Shown: in pieces, positions 34,495 through 47,824 of the stretch
How the letters are laid out: the number at the start of each line of letters is the position of its first letter
Numbering within the stretch: position 1 is the stretch's first letter
NCBI GenBank assembly: GCA_003024785.1
Contig: PUQB01000740.1
Coordinates: 1 to 64,000 of the forward strand
DNA: 64,000 nucleotides
Reading direction: 5' to 3'
DNA from: Selaginella tamariscina
Taxonomy: Eukaryota > Streptophyta > Lycopodiopsida > Selaginellales > Selaginellaceae
The notes under the pieces: model-generated
What the model was told of the DNA's origin: nothing
Seen by the model: only the letters and a program-made list of their open reading frames with translations
Databases searched by the model: none
Made by a program: the position numbers and the translations under genes

Positions 34495-35399
34495 CATTAG
34501 AACCTTCACACAGGGTTGCTTGAGTCTTTCTCATATATCCTACATATCACACAATCTTTACACATGTTGTAATTCACTAGGTCAAAACTATGACAACTTG
34601 CGACATCTCTTGCTTCTTTGATAGTGATCAATGATGAATCAAAGCCTTGATTGGTGCTACATCCTACGTATCAATTCAATGTTAATGTTGACTTAAATTC
34701 TTCTAGCAACAACAAGTTGCTACAAATCAAAAAACCGATTGGGCATTTTAGGGGCATGCATGTCCAAGGTTGTGAAGAAAGACTTTTTTATCAAGGATAG
34801 TGCATGTCCCTAAAATGCTGCGAGTTTAATTCTTTTAGTAAGAGGTTGGTGCATTGCCTAAGTAAGATTAAGAAGGGAAATTGTATAAAATTGTACAATT
34901 ATGTGTACAAAAGAATACAGATAGCTACTTAATGCACAACATGCACTTGACATCATTTATTGATTGAATTTTGATATAAATATTTAAGTTATTCATTTTT
35001 AAGGAAACATTATAGATCCTCAAATTTTGAGTGTGAAAAGGCATGTGTATTAGCTTAAGTAAAGAATGACAATTGTGATACTCACAGAGAAACATGTGCA
35101 CAAGGGTTTTGTAGCCTAGGAAATTCTCTCTCACACGCACACGTGTGCAAAGATTAAATTACAATTGGTTAAGAGAACATATGTAGTTGATTCATGAACT
35201 TCAACTCGAGAAGCGTATTGAGCACATCTCTCAATCATCTCAAACTCTCCATGAAGTTTACAACAACTCAAGAGTGTACTCCACTCTATATCCTGGTTGA
35301 TAGTGGTTGATCATTGTCAAACATCTAGCTGGCGTGAGCGAGGAGAAGCAGAGGACATACAAACGGGTGCAGACTAACAACTCAAATCCATATTTGTAT

Positions 35400-35935
35400 C
35401 TTTCACAAGGGGTTTTTCATTTGTATTACTTTATTTCTTCAGATTTCCTCTTTCCTTGTTAGGAGCAACACTAAATTGGGTGTTATCATAAACAAAAGCA
35501 TGACACAGCTGTGCTGTTTACAATCAAGTATTATAACAAATTTAAAGTACTTATAAAGACTCACTCTCTTACAATCAAAATTTAGGGTTACATAAACAAA
35601 TTTATATTCTCTTTATAAATACATACTACTTTTATGAATCCATTAGGATTGCACTAGAATTTGTTAGGGTTTATCTTATTTACACATCCCATTTACTTCG
35701 AATTATTGATTAGCCGAGATTTCATATAATTCTCGATGGGGAATTAATCCCCCAATGCTTCCCCGCCTCCTAAAATGGTAGGCATGACTAATTTTGTCCA
35801 CAACTTTCTGAATCAGGGAGAGGTGGCATGATTAATTCTGCCAATGCTTCCCCACCCACAACTCTCTAAGGGTGACGAGATTAATCTTGCCCACCATTTT
35901 AAGAAGTGGGGAAGCATTGACGGGATTAATCTAAA
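35400..35935 (+). repeat. P module 1, unit 3
   Basis: Matches 6540-7090. Its palindromes are further decayed (GGAATTAATCCCCC at 35740). Confidence 0.6.
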
Positions 35936-35939
35936 CTCA

Positions 35940-37405
35940 ATTGAAGTTGTGTGAACATGTGAATAACTGCCTCAGTTTGATGGGGCTCCAAACAATCTAC
36001 ACCAATACCTTGAACAACATATAGATTACTCAGTTTAAAGATGTGGAGATTGCAAAACACTCTAGTTTTTTCAAGTGTGACACTTGTACATCATTAAAGA
36101 TTGTAAATGCTTTTGTGCAAAACCCTTGGTGGAGATCATTGCCATTCAAAAGAAGATGGAGGCCCACATGATTGCACAACAAACTTGCCGATCTAATTAC
36201 TATGCACACTGCATGCTTTGTATGTCACGCCCATTAGAATACCTGTGCTTAATCCACGATAAGATTGATCATTGAAAGACCAACATTTCAAAGCTAGTTG
36301 CAACACCAAAGTGCCTTGGAAATGTCATGAAAATTTCGATTTCATTAACAAGTGTGTTAACACATGGACATGATTGTGAATCATATGGACATTTTTCATT
36401 TCCATAATGGTTTAACGACTCCAATTTCACTATTAGGTTGTTAAATATGTGTTTTAGAAACCTTAAAGCCCATTCACAAATAAGTCTTATGGGTGATTTC
36501 AAAGTGAATAAACAACACCTCCAACCTTTACACAATGCTCTCATGAACACATTTGCACTTGAGGCTACTTGGGAATATGGAAGGCACTGTCAGTAGCCTA
36601 CACAAAAAAATGATGGCCCGATTGAGAGTTCCAGTTTAGTGTAGGGATCTAACTCAGACATAATCAACATCAAACTAGCTTCCTCATGATTTGCTTTTAC
36701 AAATTGACAATTGTGCATGCAAGAACAAAAATAGGTAAATCATTTTAATTAAGGGTTTCTCAAGCTCATACTTACTTTTATTTTTTATACGTATTAGCAT
36801 ACTTGTCAATGTTTGTTGCCAAAGCTGTGTTTAAAACAATCACACTTAGTTTTCTTATGGTTGGTGACATTCATGAAGATATTAATACATTCTTTAGTAA
36901 GGTCTCCAACTCTACAAAATGGAAAGTGCACTTACCTTACACAATGATGGATCTTTTTGAAAATTGCATCTTCAAAAAAATTGTGTTCTACTCATAATTG
37001 AGGTGCCAAACTTCAAAAAGTTTCTTAAAGAGTATTCAAAGAGAGAAGCAATTCTTTAACTGGTCACTTTGTACAACAACAATTCTTCTTCTCCACAGGA
37101 GATGTTATACCTAATATATAATATAGTTACAGCCATCCATCAGAACAAGAGTGGTTACTCAAAGAGGACTTAATGCTCTTCAAAAGTGGAAAGCCACTTC
37201 TCCCAAAGGGACAATTAGACCTTATTTCACAAAGTGCCCAACTCAAGAAACAAGGGTTTATTATTGATGACCTCAAAAAGTATGTGACATGGGTTCAAAA
37301 ATTGATGTTAAAAAATTGTGATGAGGTGACTGGTTACTCAGAACTATATAAGCATGTGATTGACAATTGTGAGTCATTTCATTACAAGATTATTGTAAAT
37401 TGTAA
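35940..37405 (+). pseudogene. Transposase relic, middle and C-terminal parts, unit 3
   Basis: The 36084-36275 frame reads MEAHMIAQQTCRSNYYAH and LCLIHDKIDH without the stop found in units 1, 2 and 4 (AACAAACTTG instead of AATAAACTTG). This part is therefore the least decayed. The C-terminal block is at about 37140-37400. Confidence 0.6.
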
Positions 37406-38440
37406 TTAAATATATGTGTCAATGGTCTAGTATAATAACTTCCTTACTTAATTACTGTCTAGTTTAATAACTTCCGTAATTAAATATTAAAATGTGCTGG
37501 TTTTGCTGATCCTAAGTAACAGACATTATTTCTTTGCTAGTGTATTGTAACATACTACATAATCGCATGGTACATACTTGCATATTTTTTTCATGATTTA
37601 TTTATAAACCCATACATTAGTGAATCATATGAGTTATTTCCAATCAACCAATCACTATTTACAATTGACTCATTAACTTTCTGCTAACTCAACTTTAAAA
37701 CTCATAAAAAGTTAGCCTTGTACACTCTTCTTATTTATAAATAAATATCGTTGTTTATAATTTCAATCATTTTAAAATTAAAAATAAAATATATTTACCT
37801 TATATTTTATGTTTAAATTATAACATTTAAGGAAAAATACTATATTTAAATAAGAAACTTTATAAATAATTCTATATATAAGTATTGTATTCATTTAAAT
37901 TTTCTAATAATTAAATCTAGTATTTAGCCTTGCCTTGTCCACATGAGGTTTATTCATTGTAATGACTAAATTTAATTTAATCTCATATTTTATAAATTAA
38001 CATGTTTTCCATTTCTACTTATTCCATTCTTACTTCCCTTATCATTACTTCTCAACTTGATTAGGCTCCTACATTTTTTATACTCTAATAAAAAATAAAC
38101 AAGAGATAATTAAAATGGTTAAATGTTACTCTTATAATAGCATTCTCAACAGTTAGAGTTGACAACCACATGGGTAGGGTCGGGAGAATACTGCATTTCA
38201 TATACATATATAGTTAACTATAAGAAAATCCTAAAATAGAGCATCTATGAGGTTTAAGATGTATATAAATAACAAGGGTACATATAACAGTATAAGAAAG
38301 AGTCTCCTTTTTAACTTATAAAAGTTAAGTATGGAATATAAATAAAGCATTCTTAAATGCAATGTGTGAAAATATACATTAAATAAAATACAATTTAACA
38401 TTAGTTTGCATATATAAATGTAAGAGTACCTCTGCAACAC
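37400..38440 (-). repeat. Block X, inverted, unit 3
   Basis: Matches 8570-9640 with about a dozen extra one-base gaps. Confidence 0.85.
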
Positions 38441-38634
38441 ACCATACAAATATAGTGTGTGGGTCAAATTGGTTTGATTAAGGGTACATGGTCAATTGGA
38501 TTAGGGTTTAGCATCATCAATGAATGAATGGCCGTCGGTTCTTGGATGCACGTGTGGAATCTGGAAGCATGCATGGAATCGTGGGTATTTAAGGAATGTC
38601 CTATGCCCTAGGTATTATTTAATCTCATTTTTTC

Positions 38635-39155
38635 ATGGCATATCCCCAGCTTCTTCCTGGCTTGCCACAAGACATTGTGGAGGTGGAAATCCTGCCACGC
38701 TTATCCAGGAAATCTAGGTGCGTTGCGTGTTTAGTGTGTAAAGATTGGAAGAGAAGCATAGAACAACTGCCTCCTTTGCCACCTCCTCATGGGGTTATAG
38801 TTTACAATGAAGAGAAAACATGTTACCAATTTATCGAGTTTGGTGAAGATGGTATGAAGTTTGATTTTGTTATGTGTGGAAAGATTGGACTTAAACAAAT
38901 AGGCTACTATAATGGCATGGTATGGGTATTTAAGCCATTTTTTATTGTTACATGGACATGTACAGTGGTAAACTTGAATGGAAAAATCTATCATGGAGGA
39001 ACGAATTACACTTAAGTACTACATGGTCAAATGACTTATCCTTAATCTCGTTGATTGGAGAGGATGCAGTTTTAGTATACGAAGGATTGAACGGTTTAAA
39101 TCACCAAATAAATTATGGTGGTTTAGATCAACAAATTTTAAACCAATTTATATAA
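38635..39155 (+). pseudogene. F-box gene copy d, unit 3, one-base deletion
   Basis: The frame is open for 105 codons, through the F-box and NGMVWVFKPF, then shifts where CATTTTGTTATT has become CATTTTTTATT (about 38940). The rest continues in another frame to the stop at 39153-39155. Confidence 0.7.
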
Positions 39156-39674
39156 TGATTTTAAATTAAATTAAATACATAAATTTAATCTTATATTTTT
39201 TAATTTTATAAATACTTTTTCAATTTATTCATTAGAAATTATTAATAGTGTTTACTATTCATGAATAGTAAGAACCATGGTTTAATTTAAAAAATGTTAA
39301 TCCATACACGATCCTATGAAGAATGAGTGGCTTAGGTGCAAGCAACAAGGGCGCATAATATGCATGATTTGCAATGCCAGTAACATTGTAGGGATAGTTT
39401 CTACAGTTGGCAATTTTTACATGAGATGACGGATATCGGCTACATCACTCGAACTTGGAGAGCTTGAGTTTGAACTCTCCCAAGTGACAGTCACGACAAT
39501 TGGATTCTTCTTGTCAGCTTTCGAAAAACAATTGCAATGCAATAACTTATTAATAAATTGTTGTTGTTGTGTGTATGTAGTATGTATCAATATGTACATA
39601 TGTATGTGTCTATCTATATAAAACGTGCACACGCACACACACCTCAACCAACATTTGTGCAACCTGCTTGTTGG

Positions 39675-40040
39675 ATATTAATTCCGCCACCCTTCTCCGT
39701 CTCAGACAAAAGTGGCCAGGATTGATTTGGCCCACCAGATTAGGAGACAAAGAAGGATGGCGGGATTAATCCCGCCACCCCTTCCATGCATGTTGGGCGA
39801 GATTAATCCCGCCCACGACACTTCATATGCATAATGATGGTGGGCGGATTAATCATGCCCCACACTCATTGAGACATGAAAGGTGCCCCTTCCATGACCA
39901 GTGAAGGGGATTAATTCTCCCACCACCTCCACGCCTCCTCAAACAGTCGAGCCCACCAGGCATAGAAGAGTCGGTGGGATTAATCTCGCCACCCTTTATG
40001 TCTCAATGAGTGTGGGGCGGGATTAATCCCACCTACCAGG
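39675..40040. repeat. Palindrome array I, unit 3
   Basis: Same order of variants as 10850-11205. One copy here is perfect (GGCGGGATTAATCCCGCC at about 39759), where unit 1 has CCCACC. Confidence 0.85.
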
Positions 40041-41245
40041 CATGGAAATATGACATAATAATATTAAAAAACATTTGAAAAAAATCATAACACATAATAA
40101 TATAATATATAATATATATATAATAATATAAATCTTTATACTAATATAAACTAAATCCATGCATATTTTTCTAATTATTTAATATAAATTTACTCTAAAC
40201 ACTAAACATATGTAAGTCCCAGTGAATAGTGTGTGTAACTATAAATGTTTGATTTGGGATTTAAACTTTAAATCATAAACAAAGCTAGATGCTTTATTTA
40301 TATTGTGATCCACTCATCGGCTTGTGCATGTGTGCATATGTATCTTTATAAGTGCTTATAATGTGTGTGCACGTGTATATGTAAATTTTTATTGTGTTTA
40401 TATATGTGTGCAACAGAAACGAATTAAAGTGAAAATGATATTAATATACACACTATGAACATAATATTATATCATTTATCTAATATATAGTCATATATAG
40501 TTTTAATAATATATATTAATTTAATATTGATAATAAGTTTAACAATGGAATATTCTTAAAATAATAAGAAATTAATTGAGAAAATCCCATTAATATATAC
40601 AAATGTAGAATAATTACTAAAAATTAACTAATTAATTATGATAATCATGTTTAATATTGGAATATTCTTGGAATAATAAGAAAATAATAAAGAATATCCC
40701 ATTAATATAAAGAAATGTAGATTAATTACTCGAATAATTAAGAATAATATTAAAACACACTATGAATATATTATAAAATACATAATAATATATCAATTTA
40801 TTTATTGTATAAGTATATATATTTATATATATACTTAATAATATGTACTAGAATATTAGAATGTAGAATAATTACTAAAATTTCATAATATTAAACAGCT
40901 TGAATCACTTAAATCATATTAAATGTAATTTATAAAAATAATTGGAATTAAAGAGTATATATGTAATCATGCCTATAGAAGTTGGTGACAACAATACACC
41001 AAGGATGGGTGTAGCATAACACGATCACACCCATAACACCAAAAGCTTGATCCGAAAAAAAGCATATTCACAGAAACAATGTTGTCAAATGATACCCAAT
41101 TACGCTAGAGTGTCGGTTATTTGTGTTAACTCATCTTAAATTTTATTTTTTTTATTTTCAAAAATTTAAAATTGACATAAGTATTATTAGTCTAACATAT
41201 AAATTTAAAAATGCATTTAATTCCTATTCAAATTCAGATCTGGTT
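40041..41245. other. AT-rich tract, unit 3, with a 141-bp segment absent elsewhere
   Basis: Matches 11206-12310 except for 40965-41105. The (TA)n run is replaced by an irregular TAATA series (about 40095-40125). No gene is seen. Confidence 0.7.
40965..41105. mobile_element. 141-bp unit-specific insertion
   Basis: Present only in copy 3, between ATATATGT and TAGAGTGTCGG, which are adjacent in the other copies. It contains an internal inverted repeat (GGGTGT and ACACCC, about 41026-41051) and the pair GACAACAAT and ACAATGTTGTC. No open frame or clear target duplication is seen, so deletion from the other copies is not excluded. Confidence 0.5.
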
Positions 41246-42240
41246 TTTTCTTCAGCAAGGATTTTTCATTTCTGTATTTTCTCTCTTTAAATCTTTTTTT
41301 TTCTTAATAGTGATCACCTAAGGAACGACATTAAATTAGGTGCTATTGTTATAAAAAAAACACAGCGCCTTCAATGCTGTTTACAAGTAAGTATTATAAA
41401 CAAAATTTAGAAATACTTATAAAAATTCACTTTCTTACATTCTCTCTTAAAATTAAAATTTAAAGGTTTAGGAATCCCATTAGCATTACATTATATTTCA
41501 TTAGGGATTTTATCTCGTTTACACATCCTTTTCACTTAAATTCTCAGTTAGCGAGGCAACGGGATTAATCCGCCATTTTTTTTTTGCCTCTTTAAAACTC
41601 TTTAAAACATGACAGCCGTGGCATGATTAATCCGGCCAATGCTTCCCTGACTCTTAGAAAAGAGCAGCGGGATTAATTTTGCAAAACAACTCTCTGAAAT
41701 GATGAAGAATTAATAGAATTATTATAAAGAATTATTGACGGATCAATCTGCCCATCATTCTAAGAGGCAGAGAGGGGTGGCGGGATTAATCTCGCCACCA
41801 CTTCCTGTTTTTTAGATATTTGTGGGCAAGATTTATCTGTCGACCAGTTTAAAAGGCAGGGAAGCATTGACGAGATTAATCCTGCACTCTCTTGAGATCT
41901 CTCTGAAATCATAACTTCGGAGAGGATTATTCCCGCACCTATTCCCATCGGTAAGAGTTGTGAGTGGGATTAATCGCGCCGACTCTTCCTCATCAGAGAG
42001 AGTTGGCGATGGATTAATCCCGCCAACTCTCTCCAACAAGGAGTAGCCAGCGGTGGGATTAATCCCGCCAACTTCTTCAACGAGGAAGAGTCAGTAGTGG
42101 ATTAATCCGCCGCTTCTCTTTGACGAGGAAGAGTTGGCGACATGATGAACCCGCCAACTCTCTCCAACGAGGAAGTAGTGGGCGGGATAATCATGCCACC
42201 ATTTTATTAGGCAGGGAAGGGGTGGCGGATTAATCTTGCC
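41245..42240. repeat. P module 2 and palindrome array II, unit 3
   Basis: Matches 12310-13315. Several palindromes here have lost single bases (for example GGATTAATCCGCC at about 42099). Confidence 0.8.
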
Positions 42241-42399
42241 ACCAATTCTATTAATCAAGCATGATAATCTATAGTTATACATAATTATATATTATTGCAC
42301 ACACATATATTAAGCACCCTCGATTTAGATTTTTTGGAAATATTACATAAATAATATCATAAATAACACAATTATTTATGTGTAGGATAATATGTTTAA

Positions 42400-43490
42400 T
42401 ACTGGAAATAAAGTATGTCTTCTTCGGAACAACGAGATAGTTGGCACTTGAATTGTGGAAGTTCGAGATGATAATGCGTTATGTTACAATATTGCCTAAG
42501 GATCTTATGTGTATGTATGGGTGAACACCATTTGCAAGCATGTTAAGGTTCCTAAAATGGAATTTGAAGAGGGTTCTCCTGTATTGTAGAATGTAGATGA
42601 ATTAAAAGCTGATACATAATATGTAGAGTCAAATAAATAGTAGTACGAGTTCACCAAATGATGGTTTGCCTGCTGTAATGATGAGATGATTCTTTTTCTT
42701 TATGAGATCGAGATTGGGGAGAGGCATCATCAAGTTATAAATCCAATAGAAGCCGGTATCAAGAAAAAGGAAACTAGGGGCCTACTTCGTGGGTGTATTG
42801 TGACAGAGGTTTCACCTAATGGCACATTGCATCTTGGATCCCTCGTGAGGTGCGAACATATGATTAAGACGGCGAATGGTTGAACATATTCAGGGTTGGA
42901 TTTCAATAATAATAACTCGAAAAGAAACCCATATTTGAGAGGTTTCTTGCATTGGTCTATAGTAAAAAAAGGCGATTCATGGGTTGCAGATCTGCCTTAC
43001 AAGTTTTAGCAAGACGGTCAAGATCGATCTTACATCTTCGACAAGTGTTACTAGCATTTCCACGATTGACTGCTGCAAGAAAAAGTATTGTCAAATGGCA
43101 AAACCGGAATGAAATTACCCAATGTAGACATGTCTTTTGTATGCTCACCAAAAGAAAAGGCATGAGTTTGTATATGCTGCACTAACTGGGTGTATAATAG
43201 AATGGCCTTAGAACATGTTATCAGAGTACATCCATGGTATTTAATAAGGTGGCCATTTACTTCAAAGCTTGGTACACTATATATGGGATCCCAAAAACCA
43301 CGTTCTATTGTCAAAGGGATGAGTGGCTAGATGGAGCGTGCACCTTAGTATACGAGAACACTCGCCTAGTCAAAACCCACTCTCACATTATGAAGCCATA
43401 CAGATACTCAAGGCTTTTGTACAAGCAAATGCAAACAGGATGCCTCACAAATGCCAAACCACAAATGCAGGGGTTAAGAAAAATTTCATA
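42400..43490 (+). pseudogene. Transposase relic, N-terminal part, unit 3
   Basis: Matches 13430-14560. The block with AWYTIYGIPKTTFYCQRDEW is open in 43234-43521, while the upstream Cys-rich part is in another frame. Confidence 0.55.
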
Positions 43491-43985
43491 CATTTATATA
43501 TGCAAACTAATGTTAAATTAAATTTTACTTAATGTATATTTTCACACATTGCATTTAAGAATGCTTTATTTATATTCCATACCTTAACTTTTAAGTTTAG
43601 GATTTTCTTATAGTTAACTATATATGTATATGAAATGCAGTATTCTCCCCGACCCTACCCATGTGGTTGTCAACTCTAACTGTTGAGAATGCTATTATAA
43701 GAGTAACATTTAACCATTTTAATTATCTCTTGTTTATTTTTTAATAAAGTATAAAAAAATGTAGGAGCCTAATCAAGTTGAGAAGTAATGATAAGGGAAG
43801 TAAGAATGGAATAAGTAGAAATGTAAAAACATGTTAACTTGTAAAACATGAGATTAAATTAAATTTAATCATTATGATGAAGTTAATCAAGGAAGTTATT
43901 AAATTATATAGTAATTAAGTAAGGATATTAAACTAGACCATTGACACATATATTTAATTACAATTTACAATAATCATGTAACCAA
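43485..43985 (+). repeat. Block X, shortened direct copy, unit 3
   Basis: Matches 14562-15050. Confidence 0.75.
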
Positions 43986-44537
43986 ATTTCCATGCTCCAC
44001 GAGCCAAGCCTCCAACAAGCAGGTTGCACAAATGCTGGCTGAGGTGCGTGTGCGTGTGCACGTTTTATATAGATAGACACATACATATGTACATATTGAT
44101 ACATACTACATACACACAACAACAACAATTTATTAATAAGTTATTGCATTGCAATTGTTTTTTGAGAAGCTACAAGAAAGGATCCAGCTTGTCGTGACTG
44201 TTGCCTAGGAGTGCTCAAACTCAGGCTCTCCAAGTCCGGTACAAGTGATGTAGCTGGTATCCGTCATCTTATGCAAAAATTGCCAACTGTAGAAACTATC
44301 CCCACAATGTTACTGGCATTACAAATCATGCATATTATGCGCCCTTGTTGCTTGCACCTAAGCCACTCATTCTTCGTAGGATCGTATGGATTAACATTTT
44401 TAAATTAAAACCATGGTTTTTACTATTCATGAATAGTAAACCCTATTAATAATTTCTATAATGAATAAATTGAAAAAGTATTTATAAAATTAAAAAAAAT
44501 AGGATTAAATTTATGTATTTGATTTAATTTAAAATCA

Positions 44538-45052
44538 TTATATAAATTGGTTTAAAATTTGTTGATCTAAATCACCATGGTTTATTTGGTGATTTAAGCC
44601 GTTTAATCCTTTGTATACTAAAACTGCATCCTCTCCAATCAACGAGATTAAGAATAATTCATTTGACCATGTAGTACTTAAGTGTAATTCGTTCCTCCAT
44701 GGTAGATTTTCCATCCATTGACATGTCCATGTAACAATAACAAAATGGCTTAAATACCTAGATAATGCCATTCATTATAGTAGCCAATGGGTTTAAGTCC
44801 AATCTTTCCGCATATAGCAAAATCGAACTTCACACCATCTTCACCGAACTCAATAAACTGGTAGCATGTTTTCTCTTCATTGTAAACTACATCCCCGTGA
44901 GGAGGCGGCAAAGGAGGCAGTTGTTCGATGCTTCTCTTCCAATCTTTACACACTAAACACGCAACGCACCTAGATTTCCTGGATAAGCGTGGTAGGATTT
45001 CTACCTCCACAATGTCTTGCGGCAAGCCAGGAAGAAGCTCGGCATATGCCAT
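44538..45052 (-). pseudogene. F-box gene copy a, unit 3
   Basis: N-terminal frame 44750-45052 ends in NEWHYLGI. The C-terminal frame 44538-44771 overlaps it. One base shorter than the 16127 copy. Confidence 0.7.
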
Positions 45053-45164
45053 GAGAAAATGAGATCAAATAATACCTAGGGCATAGGACATTCCTTAAAT
45101 ACCCACGATTCCACGCGCGCATCCAAGAACCGACGGCCATTCATTCATTGATGATGCTAAACCC

Positions 45165-46262
45165 TAATCCAATTGACCTTATACCCTTAATCAAACCCAA
45201 TTTAACACCCACACACCCATATTTGTATGGTGTGTTGCAGAGGTACTCTTACATTTATATATGCAAACTAATGTTAAATTAAATTTTACTTAATGTATAT
45301 TTTCACACATTGCATTTAAAAATGCTTTATTTATATTCCATACCTTAACTTTTATAAGTTAAAAAAGAGACTCTTTCTTATATTGTTATATGTACCCTTG
45401 TTATTTATATACATCTTAAACCCTCATAGATGCTCTATTTTAGGATTTCCTTATAATTAATTATATATGTATATGGTTGTGAACTCTAACTATTGAGAAT
45501 GCTATTATAAGAATAAGATTTAACCATTTTAATTATCTTTTGTTTATTTTTTATTAGAGTATAAAAACATGTAGGAGCCTAATCAAGTTGAGAAGTAATG
45601 ATAAGGGAAGTAAGAATGGAATAAGTAGAAATGTAAAAACATGTTAATTTGTAAAACATGAGATTAAATTAAATTTAGTCATTACAATGAATGAACCTCA
45701 TGTGGACAAGGCAAGGCTAAATACTAGATTTAATTACTAGAAAATTTAAATGAATACAATACTTATATATAAAATTTATTTATAAAGTTTCTTATTTAAA
45801 TATAGTATTTTTTCTTAAATGTTATAATTTAAACATAAAATATAAGGTAAATATATTTTATTTTTAATTTTAAAATGATTGAAATTATAAACAAGGATAT
45901 TTATTTATAAATAAGAAGAGTATACAAGGCTAACTTTTTTTATGAGTTTTAAAGTTGAGTTAGCGGAAAGTTAATGAGTCAATTGTAAACAGTGATTGGT
46001 TGATTGGAAACCAACTCATATGATTAATGTATGGGTTTATAAATAAATCATGAAAAAAAATATGCAAGTATGTATCATGCGATTATGTAGTATGTTACAA
46101 TACACTAGCAAAGAAATAATTTATGTTACTTAGGATCAGCAAAACCAGCACATTTTAATATTTAATTAAGGAAGTTATTAAACTAGACAGTAATTAAGTA
46201 AGGAAGTTATTAAACTAGACCATTGACACATATTTAATTACAATTACAATAATCAATGTAAC
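45165..46262 (+). repeat. Block X, direct, unit 4
   Basis: Matches 230-1335, with a four-base loss near 46022 (ATGATTAATG for ATGATTCATTAATG). Confidence 0.85.
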
Positions 46263-46851
46263 CAAAAATGACTATAGATCTGAAGAGTAAACGATCAGCT
46301 TCTGCTAAATTCACTAATTAGATATGCATGTTCATTTATATCCATATGTATATATGTGTCCATGCTAACACAGTTATATTACAGTTTAGGCAATATATGC
46401 AGCTGGAGAAGAGATAGTTCCATAGGTATGGCCAAATGGTGACAACATTCCTTTCTCGATACTTTACAGATTTGTAGATTATGGATTCACATCAAAAATG
46501 GAAGAGCATCTAGACTTTATCTCCTTTGGAAGTGTTGGAGAAAAGACGTGTTCAGGCAGTTTTGGCCAAATTTCCATGCTCCACGGGCCAAGCCTCCAAC
46601 AAGCAGGTTGCACAAATTCTAGCTAAGGTGCGCGCGTGTGTGCACATTTTATATAGATAGACACATACATATGTACATATTGATACATACTACATACACA
46701 CACAACAACAGTTTATTAGTATTAAGTTATTGCATTGCAATTGTTTCTCGAGAAGCTGACAAGACTGTCACCTAGGAGAGCTCAAACTCAAGCTCTCCAA
46801 GTCCGATACGAGTGATGTAGCTGGTATCCGTCATCTCATGCAAAAAATTGC

Positions 46852-46960
46852 TAATGCGTTGAGCTGCAACGGAATTGGTATGTCTGGTTGTTTTTCTGTT
46901 TTAATTTGCTTTGTTATGTGCTTTACAGCCTAAAGTGCCTAAAACATCTACACCACTCAA
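46852..46960 (+). mobile_element. 109-bp insertion that looks like exon-intron-exon of a captured gene
   Basis: Unit 2 reads TTGCTAATTGTAG at the same place. Unit 4 has TAAT on both sides of the extra segment (46852-46855 and 46961-46964), as for a 4-bp target duplication. Inside, GTATGT (46878) to TTTACAG (46928) has all the marks of a 51-bp intron, with a T-rich run before the AG. The flanks read ELQRNW-like or ALSCNGIG and PKVPKTSTPLN, depending on frame. The source gene is not recognised. Confidence 0.55.
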
Positions 46961-47201
46961 TAATTGTAGAAACTATCTCCACAATGTTACTGGCATTGCA
47001 AATCATGCATATTATGCGCCCTTGTTGCTTGCACCTAATCCACTCATTCTTCGTAGGATTGTATGGATTAACATTTTTAAATTAAACCATGGTTCTTACT
47101 ATTCATGAATAGTAAACCCTATTAATAATTTCTATAATCAATAAATTATAAAATTAAAGAATATAGGATTAAATTTATGTATTTGATTTAATTTAAAATT
47201 A

Positions 47202-47715
47202 TTATATAAATTGGTTTAAAATTTGTTGATCTAAACCACCATGGTTTATTTGGTGATTTAAACCGTTCAATCCTTCGTATACTAAAACTGCATCCTCTCC
47301 AATCAACGAGATTAAGGATAAGTCATTTGACCATGTAGTACTTAAGTGTAATTCGTTCCTCCATGATAGATTTTTCCATTTCAATGTACATGTCCATGTA
47401 ACAATAACAAAATGGCTTAAATACCCATACCATGCCATTACAGTAGCCTATCTGTTTAAGTCCAATCTTTCCACACATAACAAAATCAAACTTCATACCA
47501 TCTTCACCAAACTCAATAAACTGGTAACATGTTTTCTCTTCATTGTAAACTATAATCCCGTGAGGAGGCGGTAACAGAGGCAGTTGTTCGATGCTTCTCT
47601 TCCAATCTTTACACACTAAACACGCAACGCACCTGGATTTCCTGGATAAGCGTGGCAGGATTTCCACCTTCACAATGTCTTGCAGCAAGCAAGGAAAAAG
47701 CTGGGGATATGCCAT
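47202..47715 (-). pseudogene. F-box gene copy b, unit 4, one-base insertion
   Basis: One extra T near 47381 (CCATTTCAATG for CCATTCAATG) shifts the frame after MDMYIE. The two halves are 47323-47715 and 47202-47438. Confidence 0.7.
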
Positions 47716-47824
47716 GAAAAAATGAGATTAAATAATACCTAGGGCATAGGACATTCCTTAAATACCCACGATTCCATGCACGCTTCTAGGATTCCACGCA
47801 CTCATCCAAGAACCGATAATAGAT

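Larger units (their letters stand above)
34511..44935. repeat. 16-kb tandem unit, copy 3 (lacks its first ~5.7 kb)
   Basis: Homology starts at CAGGGTTGCTTGAG (34511, equivalent to 5674), inside the leading part of the Ty3 relic, and runs to the equivalent of 16011. Copy 3 has more one-base gaps than copies 1 and 4. Confidence 0.88.

Noticed and set aside
33662..34509. Long open frames on both strands encoding GGINPA and GLIPPP repeats
   Set aside because: They are translations of the palindromic repeat, which lacks stops in several frames. No domain, start context or splice structure supports them.
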